Shown here: positions 7,992 through 16,676 of the stretch, one piece after another
Layout: each line of letters begins with the position of its first letter
How positions within the stretch are numbered: the first letter of the stretch is position 1
Assembly (NCBI GenBank): GCA_900554615.1
Contig: USIB01000008.1
Coordinates: 1-37,694 of the forward strand
Reading direction: 5' to 3'
DNA: 37,694 bases
From: an uncultured Mycoplasmatota bacterium
Lineage (GTDB): Bacteria; Bacillota_I; Bacilli_A; RF39; UBA660
Notes under the pieces: generated by a model
Told to the model about the DNA's origin: nothing
The model's input: only the letters and a program-made list of their open reading frames with translations
Databases searched by the model: none
Translations under genes and position numbers: made by a program

Positions 7992-8008
7992 AAAGGAGAT
8001 AGATAATT

Positions 8009-9001
8009 ATGAATATAGAATTAATAATAAAAGTAGTAGTAATTATAATAATATTTATAATTATCATGTTACTAATAAAACAAAAAATAACAGAGAAAAA
8101 AGAAAAAAGAATATCCTTCTATAGTCTAGAGCCACTAAAAGATAATAACATACCTTTAAGTGATAAAATAAAAGAAAAATATATGATCTTCTTAGAGAAA
8201 AATAGAAAAAACATCAAGAAAATAAATTATCTAAATAAGACTGCTAAAAAATATGACAAATACATCAAATACAAAAATAGAGATAAACTAAAAAACCTAG
8301 ACTTCATAACCAACAAAATAGTAATATCCATACTATTCCTCCTACTAGTAGTAATCTCAAGTATATTCACAACAGGAATAAGTATAATAATGCTATTAAT
8401 TAATGGAATATTAGGTTACTACTTACTAGATATATTTCTATATTTCTATTACAAAAAACAAACAAAACAAATAGAAAACGAATTATTAAGAGCAATAATA
8501 GTAATGAATAATGCCTTTAAATCAGGAAAAAGTACACTTCAAGCCCTAAAAATAGCATCAGTAGAATTACCAGAACCAATAAGTGATGAGTTCAAAAAAA
8601 TGTATCTAGATATGAAATATGGTTTATCCGTAGATAAAGTATTCGAAAGATTTGCCAAAAGAGTAAACTTAGAAGAAGCAACATATCTATCATCATCACT
8701 AACAATACTAAATAAAACAGGAGGCAACATAGTAGAAGTCTTCTCATCAATAGAAAAAACACTATTTGATAAAAAGAAATTAAACGAAGAACTAAAAAAC
8801 ATCTCAGCAAGTCCAAATATGATAATCAAAGTACTATTCATAATACCAATAGTATTTACCCTAATAATCTATATCCTAAATCCAACATACTTTAAGCCAC
8901 TTTTATCATCAACCTTAGGATATATGATAATAGCCATAATAATAATAATGTTCATAATCTACATATTACTATTAAGAAGAATAATGAAAATAGACACATA
9001 A
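8009..9001 (+). CDS. tadB: TadB, inner-membrane platform protein
   Basis: The 330 aa show an N-terminal helix, a charged linker, a hydrophobic pair around residues 100-145, a T2SS-F/GspF helical domain (about 155-270, including NAFKSGKSTLQALKIAS and LTILNKTGGNIVEVF) and two C-terminal transmembrane helices. TadB and TadC form the membrane platform on which the TadA ATPase acts. The ribosome site AAAGGAG is well placed. Codon use, rich in ATA and AGA, matches its neighbours. Confidence 0.88.
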   Translation: MNIELIIKVVVIIIIFIIIMLLIKQKITEKKEKRISFYSLEPLKDNNIPLSDKIKEKYMIFLEKNRKNIKKINYLNKTAKKYDKYIKYKNRDKLKNLDFITNKIVISILFLLLVVISSIFTTGISIIMLLINGILGYYLLDIFLYFYYKKQTKQIENELLRAIIVMNNAFKSGKSTLQALKIASVELPEPISDEFKKMYLDMKYGLSVDKVFERFAKRVNLEEATYLSSSLTILNKTGGNIVEVFSSIEKTLFDKKKLNEELKNISASPNMIIKVLFIIPIVFTLIIYILNPTYFKPLLSSTLGYMIIAIIIIMFIIYILLLRRIMKIDT

Positions 9002-9022
9002 GAGAAAGGAGCATAGTATAAT

Positions 9023-9718
9023 ATGAAAAAAGATGCCAAAAAAATATATAGTAAAAAACAAATAGAAAAGATAGAAACCAAAATCAAGTTATTAGGAGTA
9101 TCTTCAAAGTATGATGCCTTAACATTTCTAAATATCAGATTAATAACATCAATACTAATATTCCTAATAATACTAATAAATTACAAATATGGATATATCT
9201 TTTCCATAATTATAGTAATATTATACTATTATCTCTTTGAAAAAATACTCTTAGATAACAAAATAAATAAGAGACGAAAAAAATTAAATGTAGAAGCCAT
9301 ATATTTCTTTGAAGTATTAACACTATCACTACAGACAGGAAGAAACCTAGTAGAGGCTATATCAATAACAACAAATAGTATAGATAGTGAATTATCATTA
9401 GAGTTTAAAGAAGCCTTAAGAGAAACAAAATATGGAAAAAGCCTAAACGAAAGTTTAAGTGATATGCAGAGTAAAATACCATCAGATAGCATAAACAACA
9501 TAATATTAGCCTTAACTCAAGCAAATATATATGGAAGTAGTATAATAGATACAATGTATAATCAAGTAGACTACCTAAGAGAAAGAAGAAAATTAGAAGT
9601 AAAAGCAGCCATTTCCAAAGTACCAACCAAAATAAGTATCATATCCGTCTTCTTCTTTATTCCATTAATACTATTAATAATATTAGGACCAGCAATATTA
9701 ACATACATCGGATATTAA
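9023..9718 (+). CDS. tadC: TadC, inner-membrane platform protein
   Basis: This is a second T2SS-F domain protein, 231 aa and shorter than TadB. Hydrophobic segments lie at about residues 40-75, followed by the GspF-like region (YFFEVLTLSLQTGRNLVEAI to ALTQANIYGSSI) and a terminal membrane helix that ends in PAILTYIGY. It is the last gene of the Tad operon; the next gene has its own promoter. No Flp-type major pilin follows it. Confidence 0.88.
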   Translation: MKKDAKKIYSKKQIEKIETKIKLLGVSSKYDALTFLNIRLITSILIFLIILINYKYGYIFSIIIVILYYYLFEKILLDNKINKRRKKLNVEAIYFFEVLTLSLQTGRNLVEAISITTNSIDSELSLEFKEALRETKYGKSLNESLSDMQSKIPSDSINNIILALTQANIYGSSIIDTMYNQVDYLRERRKLEVKAAISKVPTKISIISVFFFIPLILLIILGPAILTYIGY

Positions 9719-9735
9719 AAAATATCATACTACAC

Positions 9736-9765
9736 TTGACAAGAGTATCAAAAAAAGAGTATTAT
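9736..9765 (+). promoter_or_regulatory. Sigma-A promoter of yebC
   Basis: TTGACA (9736-9741) and TATTAT (9760-9765) are separated by 18 bp, 30 bp upstream of the yebC start. Confidence 0.75.
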
Positions 9766-9794
9766 AAATAAGTAATATGTAAGGAGGAAAAAAT

Positions 9795-10514
9795 ATGTCA
9801 GGACATAGTAAATGGTCTACAATAAAAAGAAAAAAAGGAGCAATAGATAGCGAAAGAAGTAAAGTATTTCAAAAATTGGCCAAAGAACTTATGGTAGCAG
9901 CTAAAAGTGGAGACCCAAATCCCGAGAATAACCCATCACTTAGAATGGTAGTAGAAAAAGCCAAAGCTGAAAATATGCCAAAAGCCAATATTGAATCCGC
10001 TATCAACAAAGCAAAAAATCAAGGAGTAGGAGAAAACTACGAACAAATAAGATATGAAGGTTATGGCCCAGGAGGAATAGCTATAATGATAGACTGTCTA
10101 ACAGATAACAAAAATAGGACAGCAGGATTCGTAAGAAGTACATTAACCAAAAGAGGTGGAAACTTAGGAACAGATGGCTCAGTAAGTTATCTTTTTGAAA
10201 GAAAAGGAATAATAGTCCTAGATAAAGTATATGAAGAAGATAAACTAATGGAAGACATTCTAGACTTAAATATTTTAGACTTTATAGTAGATGAAGATAG
10301 TTTCATTATCTATACCGAGCCAAATAATTTCATTGAAGTAAAAGATAGTTTAGAAGAAAAAGGATACAACAGTTTTCTAGTAAGTGAAGTAACATTTATT
10401 CCAAATAACTATATAAGTCTAGATGAAGAAATGACTGAAAAAGTAAATAATCTAATAGACGCCTTAAATGACCTAGATGATGTACAATCAGTTTACCACA
10501 ATTTAGAAATGTAA
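9795..10514 (+). CDS. yebC: YebC/TACO1 family protein
   Basis: The family-typical start MSGHSKWSTIKRKKGAIDSERSK, the PENNPSLRMVVEKAK segment, the YEGYGPGG motif and the TDNKNRTAGFVRS region are all present. Length (239 aa) is normal. YebC/PmpR proteins were described as transcription regulators; recent work on the family ties members to relieving ribosome stalling at proline stretches. Which role applies here cannot be read from sequence. AAGGAGG lies ahead of the ATG. Confidence 0.95.
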   Translation: MSGHSKWSTIKRKKGAIDSERSKVFQKLAKELMVAAKSGDPNPENNPSLRMVVEKAKAENMPKANIESAINKAKNQGVGENYEQIRYEGYGPGGIAIMIDCLTDNKNRTAGFVRSTLTKRGGNLGTDGSVSYLFERKGIIVLDKVYEEDKLMEDILDLNILDFIVDEDSFIIYTEPNNFIEVKDSLEEKGYNSFLVSEVTFIPNNYISLDEEMTEKVNNLIDALNDLDDVQSVYHNLEM

Positions 10515-10523
10515 AAAATAATA

Positions 10524-10552
10524 TTGATAATAATCCTAAAATATGGTATTAT
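10524..10552 (+). promoter_or_regulatory. Sigma-A promoter of the SipW-class gene pair
   Basis: TTGATA (10524-10529) and TATTAT (10547-10552) have a 17-bp spacer, 36 bp upstream of the first gene. Confidence 0.7.
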
Positions 10553-10588
10553 AATAATAGAAAAATAATAGATAGGAGTGATATAGAA

Positions 10589-11176
10589 ATGAAGTTTCAA
10601 AAAATGATATTCGTTTTAGCCATTACAACATCTATTATTTTTGCGTGCATGCTAGGAGGAACTTATGCCTACTACACATTAAGTAGTGGAACAACCGTAA
10701 ATGTAACAACAGGAACATTTGATGAGACAGTAGCAGTAGTATTTAATCAAAGTGAATATATAAATCTAAATACCGGAGTACCATTAAGTACAGCAGATAT
10801 AGATACATATGCAAGCAAATCAGTATTTACATTAGTACCAGATAGTACAAAATTAAGTGGATATGAAATAGCGGTCAATGTATCAATTGCAAATATCACA
10901 ATAGATGATGCCCTAAAAGTAAGTGATTTTAAGTACGATTTAAAATGTAGTGATGGAACAACGACAAACACATTAAAGACAGGTACAGGAGCAGACTTTA
11001 CCTCTTCAGAAGTAAAAATAGGAACATTAAGTACCTCAGATAATACATTTAGTGTATCAAAAACATATACCTGTACATTAAGACTATGGTTACAAGAAAG
11101 TGGAGCAAATCAAAATAGTCTAATGAATAAAAAGTTTAGTGGTATAGTAAAAGTAGGTTCAATGTATAGAAAGTAG
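10589..11176 (+). CDS. Exported protein with SipW-class signal peptide (TasA/camelysin-like)
   Basis: Its 195 aa begin with a positive N-terminus and a hydrophobic core, then the tail GGTYAYYTLSSG, the signature of signal peptides cleaved by the SipW-type signal peptidase. The mature part is a Thr/Ser-rich, beta-strand-rich domain of about 160 aa, as in TasA/camelysin matrix-fibre proteins, though I see no close match to TasA itself. Two Cys residues flank a short loop (LKCSDG and TYTCTLRL). It is co-transcribed with a second protein of the same type 9 bp downstream. It probably forms extracellular fibres or a surface coat. No SipW peptidase is encoded in the window. Confidence 0.7.
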   Translation: MKFQKMIFVLAITTSIIFACMLGGTYAYYTLSSGTTVNVTTGTFDETVAVVFNQSEYINLNTGVPLSTADIDTYASKSVFTLVPDSTKLSGYEIAVNVSIANITIDDALKVSDFKYDLKCSDGTTTNTLKTGTGADFTSSEVKIGTLSTSDNTFSVSKTYTCTLRLWLQESGANQNSLMNKKFSGIVKVGSMYRK

Positions 11177-11185
11177 GAGATACTA

Positions 11186-11737
11186 ATGAGAGATAAAACA
11201 AAATTAATAGGAACAATATTAGGAGTAGTTCTATTTATTGCCTTAATAGCGGGCTTTACTTATGCCTATTTAATATCAAGAGTAGAGAAAACATTAACGA
11301 CAGGGTCAGGAAAGTTTAGCATAGACTATCAAATAGTAGAAAATATAACAGCAGAAGGATTAACACCATCAGATAGTAAAGATGAAGGATTACATGGAAA
11401 AGTAACAGCAAAATTAAGTGAAGGTAGTGTCAAAGGAAAGTTTAATATTTACATAACACCATCAGTAATAGAAGGATTAAATACAAGTGATGCCTTAAAA
11501 TATGAAGTATATGTAAATAATAGTACGACTCCATATAAGACAGGAGACTTTAATAACGCAGCAGTAAATAATCCCCTTCAAATAGTAGATTCTTATGAAT
11601 TAAATAGTAGTACTACATTAACAACATTTGATATATACATATGGCTAGATAATAATAAAGTAACAAATGCAATGTTTGGAAAAACATTTAAAGCCACTAT
11701 TAGTGCAGATTCAACTTCTATAACAGGAGATTTATAA
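11186..11737 (+). CDS. Second exported protein with SipW-class signal peptide
   Basis: In its 183 aa, an N-terminal helix (about residues 7-27) ends in AGFTYAYL, the same signature as in the upstream gene. The remainder is a beta-rich domain with repeated Ser/Thr patches and no Cys. The two mature domains are not obviously alike, so a major/minor subunit pair (as with TasA and TapA) is possible but unproven. Start is at ATG 11186 after GTAGGAGATACT, with the site overlapping the previous stop codon. Confidence 0.65.
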   Translation: MRDKTKLIGTILGVVLFIALIAGFTYAYLISRVEKTLTTGSGKFSIDYQIVENITAEGLTPSDSKDEGLHGKVTAKLSEGSVKGKFNIYITPSVIEGLNTSDALKYEVYVNNSTTPYKTGDFNNAAVNNPLQIVDSYELNSSTTLTTFDIYIWLDNNKVTNAMFGKTFKATISADSTSITGDL

Positions 11738-11741
11738 TAAT

Positions 11742-11800
11742 CTTATGAAGCCCAAAGAATGGTCTTCATAAGTATGATAGAGCCTAAGGTCTCTATCATA
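11742..11800 (+). repeat. Tandem-hairpin element, copy 1
   Basis: Two perfect hairpins stand side by side. CTTATGAAG (11742-11750) pairs with CTTCATAAG (11764-11772), and TATGATAGAG (11773-11782) with CTCTATCATA (11791-11800). Apical sequences are CCCAAAGAATGGT and CCTAAGGT. Neither is followed by a T tract on either strand, so they are not ordinary terminators; a true terminator follows at 11814. Related elements occur at 22883, 27149 and 33687. Confidence 0.7.
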
Positions 11801-11813
11801 AAAAATAATATAA

Positions 11814-11852
11814 AAAGAAAGTAAACAACAGGTTTATTTACTTTCTTTTTTT
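11814..11852 (+). terminator. Terminator of the SipW-class gene pair
   Basis: AAAGAAAGTAAA (11814-11825) pairs with TTTACTTTCTTT (11837-11848), followed by further T residues. Confidence 0.85.
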
Positions 11853-11885
11853 GTATAATTATGATACAATTATTATGGTGATAAT

Positions 11886-12926
11886 ATGAGAGGGCAAAAT
11901 AGTATTCTAGAAGTAAATAATGAAGAAGATATAAAGAAAATAACCGAGAACATAAAATACATAAACTTAAATCTAAATAGCATAGATAATAAAGTAATAG
12001 ATTACTTTTTAAATAACGGAATAAATTATAGGTATGCAGAAACTATAGGAAATAAAAAAGGCTTTATTTATGTAGATTATAAAACATTTACAGATGGAAT
12101 AGTAGAAATAAATACTATACTAGATGAAATGCCAATTAACTTAAATATCTTAGAAAAAGCAAAATATTTGTACATAAAACTAGGTTTACTAGTAGGTTAT
12201 GATATAAATACAGTAGAAGAAAAAAATGAAATAATATCACTAAATAACATAACACCAATAAATAACATATGGGGAGCTTTATCAAAAAGAAAGGTAACAG
12301 AAGAATCACTAAATAAAATATTAGTTTATTTATATTCAAGAGTAGGAATAAAAAGTGAAATAGTAAAGAGTGGAATAAATGGTAATTTAGCAGTAAAAAT
12401 ATACCTAGAAAACACCTATTTAATAGTAAATCTATCCAAAGATTTATCAAATATAAAGGGAAGATTTAGAACAGAATATTTTGATAAATATAATGTAGAT
12501 AAAGAATTAGATAAAAAAATAAATTATATAAAAGAAGATTATACAGATTACTATCTAGATAAAGCCCTAAATAATTTAGATTATACAAAGGAAGATATAT
12601 TATATGAAGTATTAAGTATAACTGAAAAAATGATAGATATAAGTAGTATAAACACCTATGAACTATCAGAAATATATCAAAAGATAAATAAAAAATATTT
12701 TAATAATTATAATATCAAGATAAACAATTTTTACTTAAATAATAAAGAAGAAAAAGAACACTTTATAGTTATAAGTTATGATGAAAAATACTATAGTTAC
12801 AACTATATAAAGAAAACATTTATAAGATTAGATTATAACTATATAATAGAAAGTATAAAAAATAAAATAATAAAACTATATCAAGGGGAAGACTTTAATA
12901 TTAGTAAAGGAAGGAAAGTAGTATGA
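11886..12926 (+). CDS. Transglutaminase-like fold protein lacking the catalytic triad
   Basis: This 346-aa cytoplasmic protein has no signal or membrane segment. The middle (about residues 130-200) resembles the transglutaminase/protease core: a helix (EESLNKILVYLYSRVGIKSEIVKSG) where the catalytic Cys would sit, a GNLAVKIYLEN strand where His is expected, and YLIVNLSKD in place of the Asp strand. None of Cys, His or Asp is in place, so it is probably a non-catalytic relative. The family call is tentative. The ribosome site is weak. Its last codons overlap the next gene (ATGA), so the two are probably made together. Confidence 0.45.
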   Translation: MRGQNSILEVNNEEDIKKITENIKYINLNLNSIDNKVIDYFLNNGINYRYAETIGNKKGFIYVDYKTFTDGIVEINTILDEMPINLNILEKAKYLYIKLGLLVGYDINTVEEKNEIISLNNITPINNIWGALSKRKVTEESLNKILVYLYSRVGIKSEIVKSGINGNLAVKIYLENTYLIVNLSKDLSNIKGRFRTEYFDKYNVDKELDKKINYIKEDYTDYYLDKALNNLDYTKEDILYEVLSITEKMIDISSINTYELSEIYQKINKKYFNNYNIKINNFYLNNKEEKEHFIVISYDEKYYSYNYIKKTFIRLDYNYIIESIKNKIIKLYQGEDFNISKGRKVV

Positions 12927-13855
12927 TAGTAGTAATAATAATTCTCTTAGTAATGTTAGCAATGTTATCCATATTAGAAGTATCATTTACAAGTTTAAAC
13001 ATCATCAGAATTAAGAGACTTGCAGATAAAGGAAATAAATCTGCCAAAAAAGTATATAAATTATATGAAAAATACTCAGAAACATTAACAACAATACTAG
13101 TAATAAATTGTATATGTAGTGTTTTAGTAAGTTCACTAACAACATATCATTTTTCTAATTTATATGGAGATAAATATATTCCATTAGTAACAATATTGTT
13201 AACTATTATAATACTAATATTTACAGAAATAACTCCAAAAATAATAGGTAGAGAATATGCAGAAGACTTTGCATTAAAATTATGTGATATTTTAAAAGTA
13301 TTGGTAAACATATTAACACCAGTAACAAAAATAATAGGAAAGTTTGAAAAGAAAGTAAAAAATAATCATAGAGTAACTGCTACTAAAGATGAATTAGTAG
13401 AAATAGTTAAAACAATAAAAGAAGAGGGAGTAATAGAAGAAAAAGAAAGTATTTTCATACAAAAAGCAGTTTTATTAAAAAAATTAAAAGTAAACAATGT
13501 AATGGTACCAAGAGAAGATGTTTCATTTTTATATGATACAGACTCTCCAGAAAAAGTAAAAAATTGTATATTTAGAGATAGACATGATAGAATACCAATA
13601 ATAAATAGAGAATGTAAAGTAATGGGTATATTATACGAAGTTGATTTATTAGATGAAATATTAAATAATCGTCCAATAAGTATAAAAAGAAATATGAAAG
13701 ACCCAGTTACAGTATCAAAGACAACAAATCTTTCCTCTTGCCTAGAGCTACTAGAATCAGCCCGTGCTCATATGGCTATAGTAACTGATAGAGAAAATAA
13801 TTTTCTTGGAATAATAACAATGGAAGATATCATAACAGAACTAATGAAGTCATAG
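12923..13855 (+). CDS. DUF21 (CNNM) and CBS-pair membrane protein, CorC/HlyC type
   Basis: The 310 aa start with a DUF21/CNNM transmembrane region: a helix at about 1-22 plus two more in residues 58-115, including the FTEITPKIIGRE motif. A linker follows, then two CBS motifs (VNNVMVPREDVSFLYD and MKDPVTVSKTTNL) ending in FLGIITMEDIITELM. Homologues carry out or regulate Mg2+ efflux or ion homeostasis. The C-terminal CorC_HlyC domain of longer family members is missing. It overlaps the upstream gene by four bases. Its stop codon lies inside its terminator hairpin. Confidence 0.85.
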   Translation: MIVVIIILLVMLAMLSILEVSFTSLNIIRIKRLADKGNKSAKKVYKLYEKYSETLTTILVINCICSVLVSSLTTYHFSNLYGDKYIPLVTILLTIIILIFTEITPKIIGREYAEDFALKLCDILKVLVNILTPVTKIIGKFEKKVKNNHRVTATKDELVEIVKTIKEEGVIEEKESIFIQKAVLLKKLKVNNVMVPREDVSFLYDTDSPEKVKNCIFRDRHDRIPIINRECKVMGILYEVDLLDEILNNRPISIKRNMKDPVTVSKTTNLSSCLELLESARAHMAIVTDRENNFLGIITMEDIITELMKS

Positions 13856-13865
13856 ACTTCTTTTT
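13846..13865 (+). terminator. Terminator overlapping the stop of the CBS protein
   Basis: GAAGTC (13846-13851) pairs with GACTTC (13855-13860), followed by five T. The loop ATA includes part of the TAG stop. Confidence 0.7.
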
Positions 13866-13887
13866 CATTTTATGATATACTTAATCT

Positions 13888-15075
13888 GTGATGTGTATGA
13901 TAGTAAAAATAGATAAATTATCTCATGAAATGAGAGGAATAACAAAAATAGATAATAAAATAACTTTTATAGATAATACTCTTCCCGGTGAAGTAGTAAA
14001 TATAAAAATAACAAAACAAAAAAAGAATATTAATGAAGGAAGAGTAATTAGTATTCTAGAAGAAAGCAAAGATAGAGAAGTTCCAATATGTCCTTATTAT
14101 AACGAGTGTGGTGGCTGTAATATTTCTCATATAAACTATGAAAAAAGTCTTCTCTATAAAAAAGAAATAGTAAAAGATATAATAAAAAGATATAGTAATA
14201 TAGAAGTAAATCCTGAAATAATATCAGATAATAATAAATATAATTATCGAAATAAAATAACATTAAGAGTAAAAAATAATAAACTCTCTTTAATAGGAGA
14301 ATCTCCTATTAACATAGATTATTGTTATCTAGTAAATGAAAATATAAATAAAATAATAAAAATATTAAATACCATAAAATTAAAAGAAGTAGAAGAAGTA
14401 ATAATAAAAGGCACAACCGAGATAATGGTAATGATAAAAGGAAATATTGAAGAAGAAGAACTAAAAAATAAATTAAAAGGAAATGTATCATCAATAATAT
14501 TAAATAATAAAAAAATATATGGAAAAGAATATATTACTATAAAAGTAGGAGATTATACATATGCTATTTATCCAGAATCATTTTTTCAAGTAAATACAAA
14601 TATGATAAGTAAACTATATGATAAAGTCTCAACATATGCAGGAAGTGGAAAATCATTATTAGATTTATATTGTGGTGCTGGAACAATAGGAATATATTTA
14701 TCAAAAAACTTTAATGAAATAATAGGAATCGAGAAAAATAAAGATGCCATAATAAGTGCAAATAAAAATAAAGAATTAAATAATATAAAAAATATAAAGT
14801 TTTATTGTAAAGAAACAAATCAAATAGAAAAAATAGAAGAAGATGTTTTAATTATTGACCCACCAAGAAGTGGTCTAGATAAAATAACAATAGAAAAAAT
14901 AATGTTATCAAAAGTAAAAAAAATAGTTTATGTATCCTGTAATCCAATAACATTAGCAAGAGATTTAAATATACTAAAAGAAAAATATACATTAAAAGAT
15001 ATAACATTATTTGATATGTTTCCTAATACAAGTCATGTAGAAAGCGTAGTATTATTTGAGTATAGAAATAAATAG
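13888..15075 (+). CDS. rlmD: 23S rRNA (uracil-C5)-methyltransferase, RlmD/RlmCD type
   Basis: A TRAM domain (about residues 1-60) is followed by the Fe-S cysteine cluster CPYYNECGGCNISH with a further Cys in DYCYLVNE, then a Rossmann methyltransferase domain: FFQVNTNM, LLDLYCGAGTIGIYL (SAM binding), IIDPPRSGLD and the catalytic-Cys motif YVSCNPITLARDL. Length (395 aa) is slightly short for the family. In Firmicutes one enzyme often makes m5U at two 23S sites. GTG 13888, ATG 13891 and ATG 13897 are all possible starts. There is no ribosome site, and a TATGAT -10 at 13871 would put transcription start within a few bases of the start codon, so translation may be leaderless. Confidence 0.92.
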   Translation: MMCMIVKIDKLSHEMRGITKIDNKITFIDNTLPGEVVNIKITKQKKNINEGRVISILEESKDREVPICPYYNECGGCNISHINYEKSLLYKKEIVKDIIKRYSNIEVNPEIISDNNKYNYRNKITLRVKNNKLSLIGESPINIDYCYLVNENINKIIKILNTIKLKEVEEVIIKGTTEIMVMIKGNIEEEELKNKLKGNVSSIILNNKKIYGKEYITIKVGDYTYAIYPESFFQVNTNMISKLYDKVSTYAGSGKSLLDLYCGAGTIGIYLSKNFNEIIGIEKNKDAIISANKNKELNNIKNIKFYCKETNQIEKIEEDVLIIDPPRSGLDKITIEKIMLSKVKKIVYVSCNPITLARDLNILKEKYTLKDITLFDMFPNTSHVESVVLFEYRNK

Positions 15076-15099
15076 TTTGTAGCAACTATTTTTCTTTTA
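15070..15099 (+). terminator. Terminator of rlmD
   Basis: AAATAGTT (15070-15077) pairs with AACTATTT (15084-15091), followed by a T-rich tract. The left stem overlaps the stop codon. Confidence 0.75.
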
Positions 15100-15161
15100 T
15101 ACTTTAAATAAATAAAAATATAGTATATAATAGTGTTACTAAAGAAAAAGGAGAGGTATAT

Positions 15162-16676
15162 ATGACACATAAGTTTGAAGCATTACTTTATGCAATAATG
15201 TTTACCTTTTGGACAGTTAGATTATATTATAAACTATATGAGAAAACAACAAGAAAATATATATTAAGCATAGGAATATTAATAATATTTTTAATGTTTA
15301 TAAGAATGTCAAAAGGAATAGTAGAAACATCTTTATTAAAAAGAATGTGTTGGTATCTGTATTATGTATCATTAATATTTATACCAACATTATATTATAT
15401 ATGTTCAAAATCATTATTAAATAAAATGAATAAAAAAGAAAAAATAATAATATATGTAATATCATCAATACTATTACTATTAGTATTAACTAATGATTAC
15501 CACGAGATAGTATTTAAGTTTAATAATGGATTAGAATTATATGATGATTATAAACATCAAATAGGTTATTACTTAATATCGATTTGGATTTTCTATTTAT
15601 TTGGAGGTGGAATGATTTCGCTAGCAGTAAATAGATTAAAAATAAAAAAAGATATAAAAGCATTCTTACCATTACTAGTTCTCTTACTAGGAATACTATA
15701 CACGATATTATATGTAATAGATATAAATGGAATTAGAGAAATAAATATGTCAGTAGTAAATAGTATTTTAATATGTATAGGAATAGAACTAGCCTTCTAT
15801 TTAAATCTAATACCAAATAATAGAAAGTATATAAATACACTTGAAAACTCTAATTTAAATATAATTGTAGTATCACTAGATGGAAAAACAATATATACAA
15901 CAAAAATATTTACCAAAATACCAATAAAAATACAAAAAGATATAAAAAATAACAAAGTAAAAGAATATTATAAAGATAAAAATATTATCTATGATATAAA
16001 AAAGAACAAAGATAGTTATATAATCCTAAAAAAAGATATGACCGAATTGTATAGATTAAAAGATGAAATATCAAAGAGACAAAAAGAGTTGTTAGAATTA
16101 CAAAAAAATATAAAATTAGAAGAAAAAACCAAGAAAGAATTATATGAGATAACTTTAAGAAAAGAAGTAGTAAATAAAGTAGAAAGTAAACTGAAAGAAA
16201 AAAGACAAGAAGCCAAAAAAATATTACAAAAAGAAGTAGTTAAAGAAGAAGATTTAGAAAAAATAAAAAGAATAATAATATATAGTAAAAAGAAAAGTAG
16301 TATAATAATTTCTGAATTAAATAATGAAACATATAACGAAGAAAATATAAAAATATTATTAAATGAATTAATAAAAAGTATGTCTAGTCTAAACATATCA
16401 GGTTTAGTAAAAGTAGAAAACAAAATAGTTATTAGTAGTAACACTATGTCAAAAATATATGATGTAATCTATGAACTATTAGAAAACTTACAAAATATAG
16501 TAGTAATGATTTATATAACAAGAAAGGAAAAGCAAATATATATAAAATCAGTTATAAGTGCTAAAATGAAATTAAAAGATAAATTAAAAATAGACAGCAA
16601 TATAAAAATAAAAGAAAATATATACGACAAAGATACAGAAATATTATTTACGATAATAGAAGGTGACACCAAATGA
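15162..16676 (+). CDS. Seven-helix sensor protein with degenerate kinase module
   Basis: Its 504 aa begin with about seven hydrophobic segments in residues 1-220, like the 7TM input domain of some Firmicutes histidine kinases. A short PAS-like strand region (NIIVVSLDGKTIYTT) and a long Lys/Glu coiled coil (about 290-360) follow. The C-terminal part is laid out like a kinase core: the helix SKIYDVIYELLENL corresponds to the N-box, but the invariant Asn is replaced and no DxG or glycine-rich lid is seen. No clear phospho-accepting His is present either. It looks like a pseudokinase that senses a signal and pairs with the true kinase encoded 4 bp into its end. Confidence 0.6.
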   Translation: MTHKFEALLYAIMFTFWTVRLYYKLYEKTTRKYILSIGILIIFLMFIRMSKGIVETSLLKRMCWYLYYVSLIFIPTLYYICSKSLLNKMNKKEKIIIYVISSILLLLVLTNDYHEIVFKFNNGLELYDDYKHQIGYYLISIWIFYLFGGGMISLAVNRLKIKKDIKAFLPLLVLLLGILYTILYVIDINGIREINMSVVNSILICIGIELAFYLNLIPNNRKYINTLENSNLNIIVVSLDGKTIYTTKIFTKIPIKIQKDIKNNKVKEYYKDKNIIYDIKKNKDSYIILKKDMTELYRLKDEISKRQKELLELQKNIKLEEKTKKELYEITLRKEVVNKVESKLKEKRQEAKKILQKEVVKEEDLEKIKRIIIYSKKKSSIIISELNNETYNEENIKILLNELIKSMSSLNISGLVKVENKIVISSNTMSKIYDVIYELLENLQNIVVMIYITRKEKQIYIKSVISAKMKLKDKLKIDSNIKIKENIYDKDTEILFTIIEGDTK

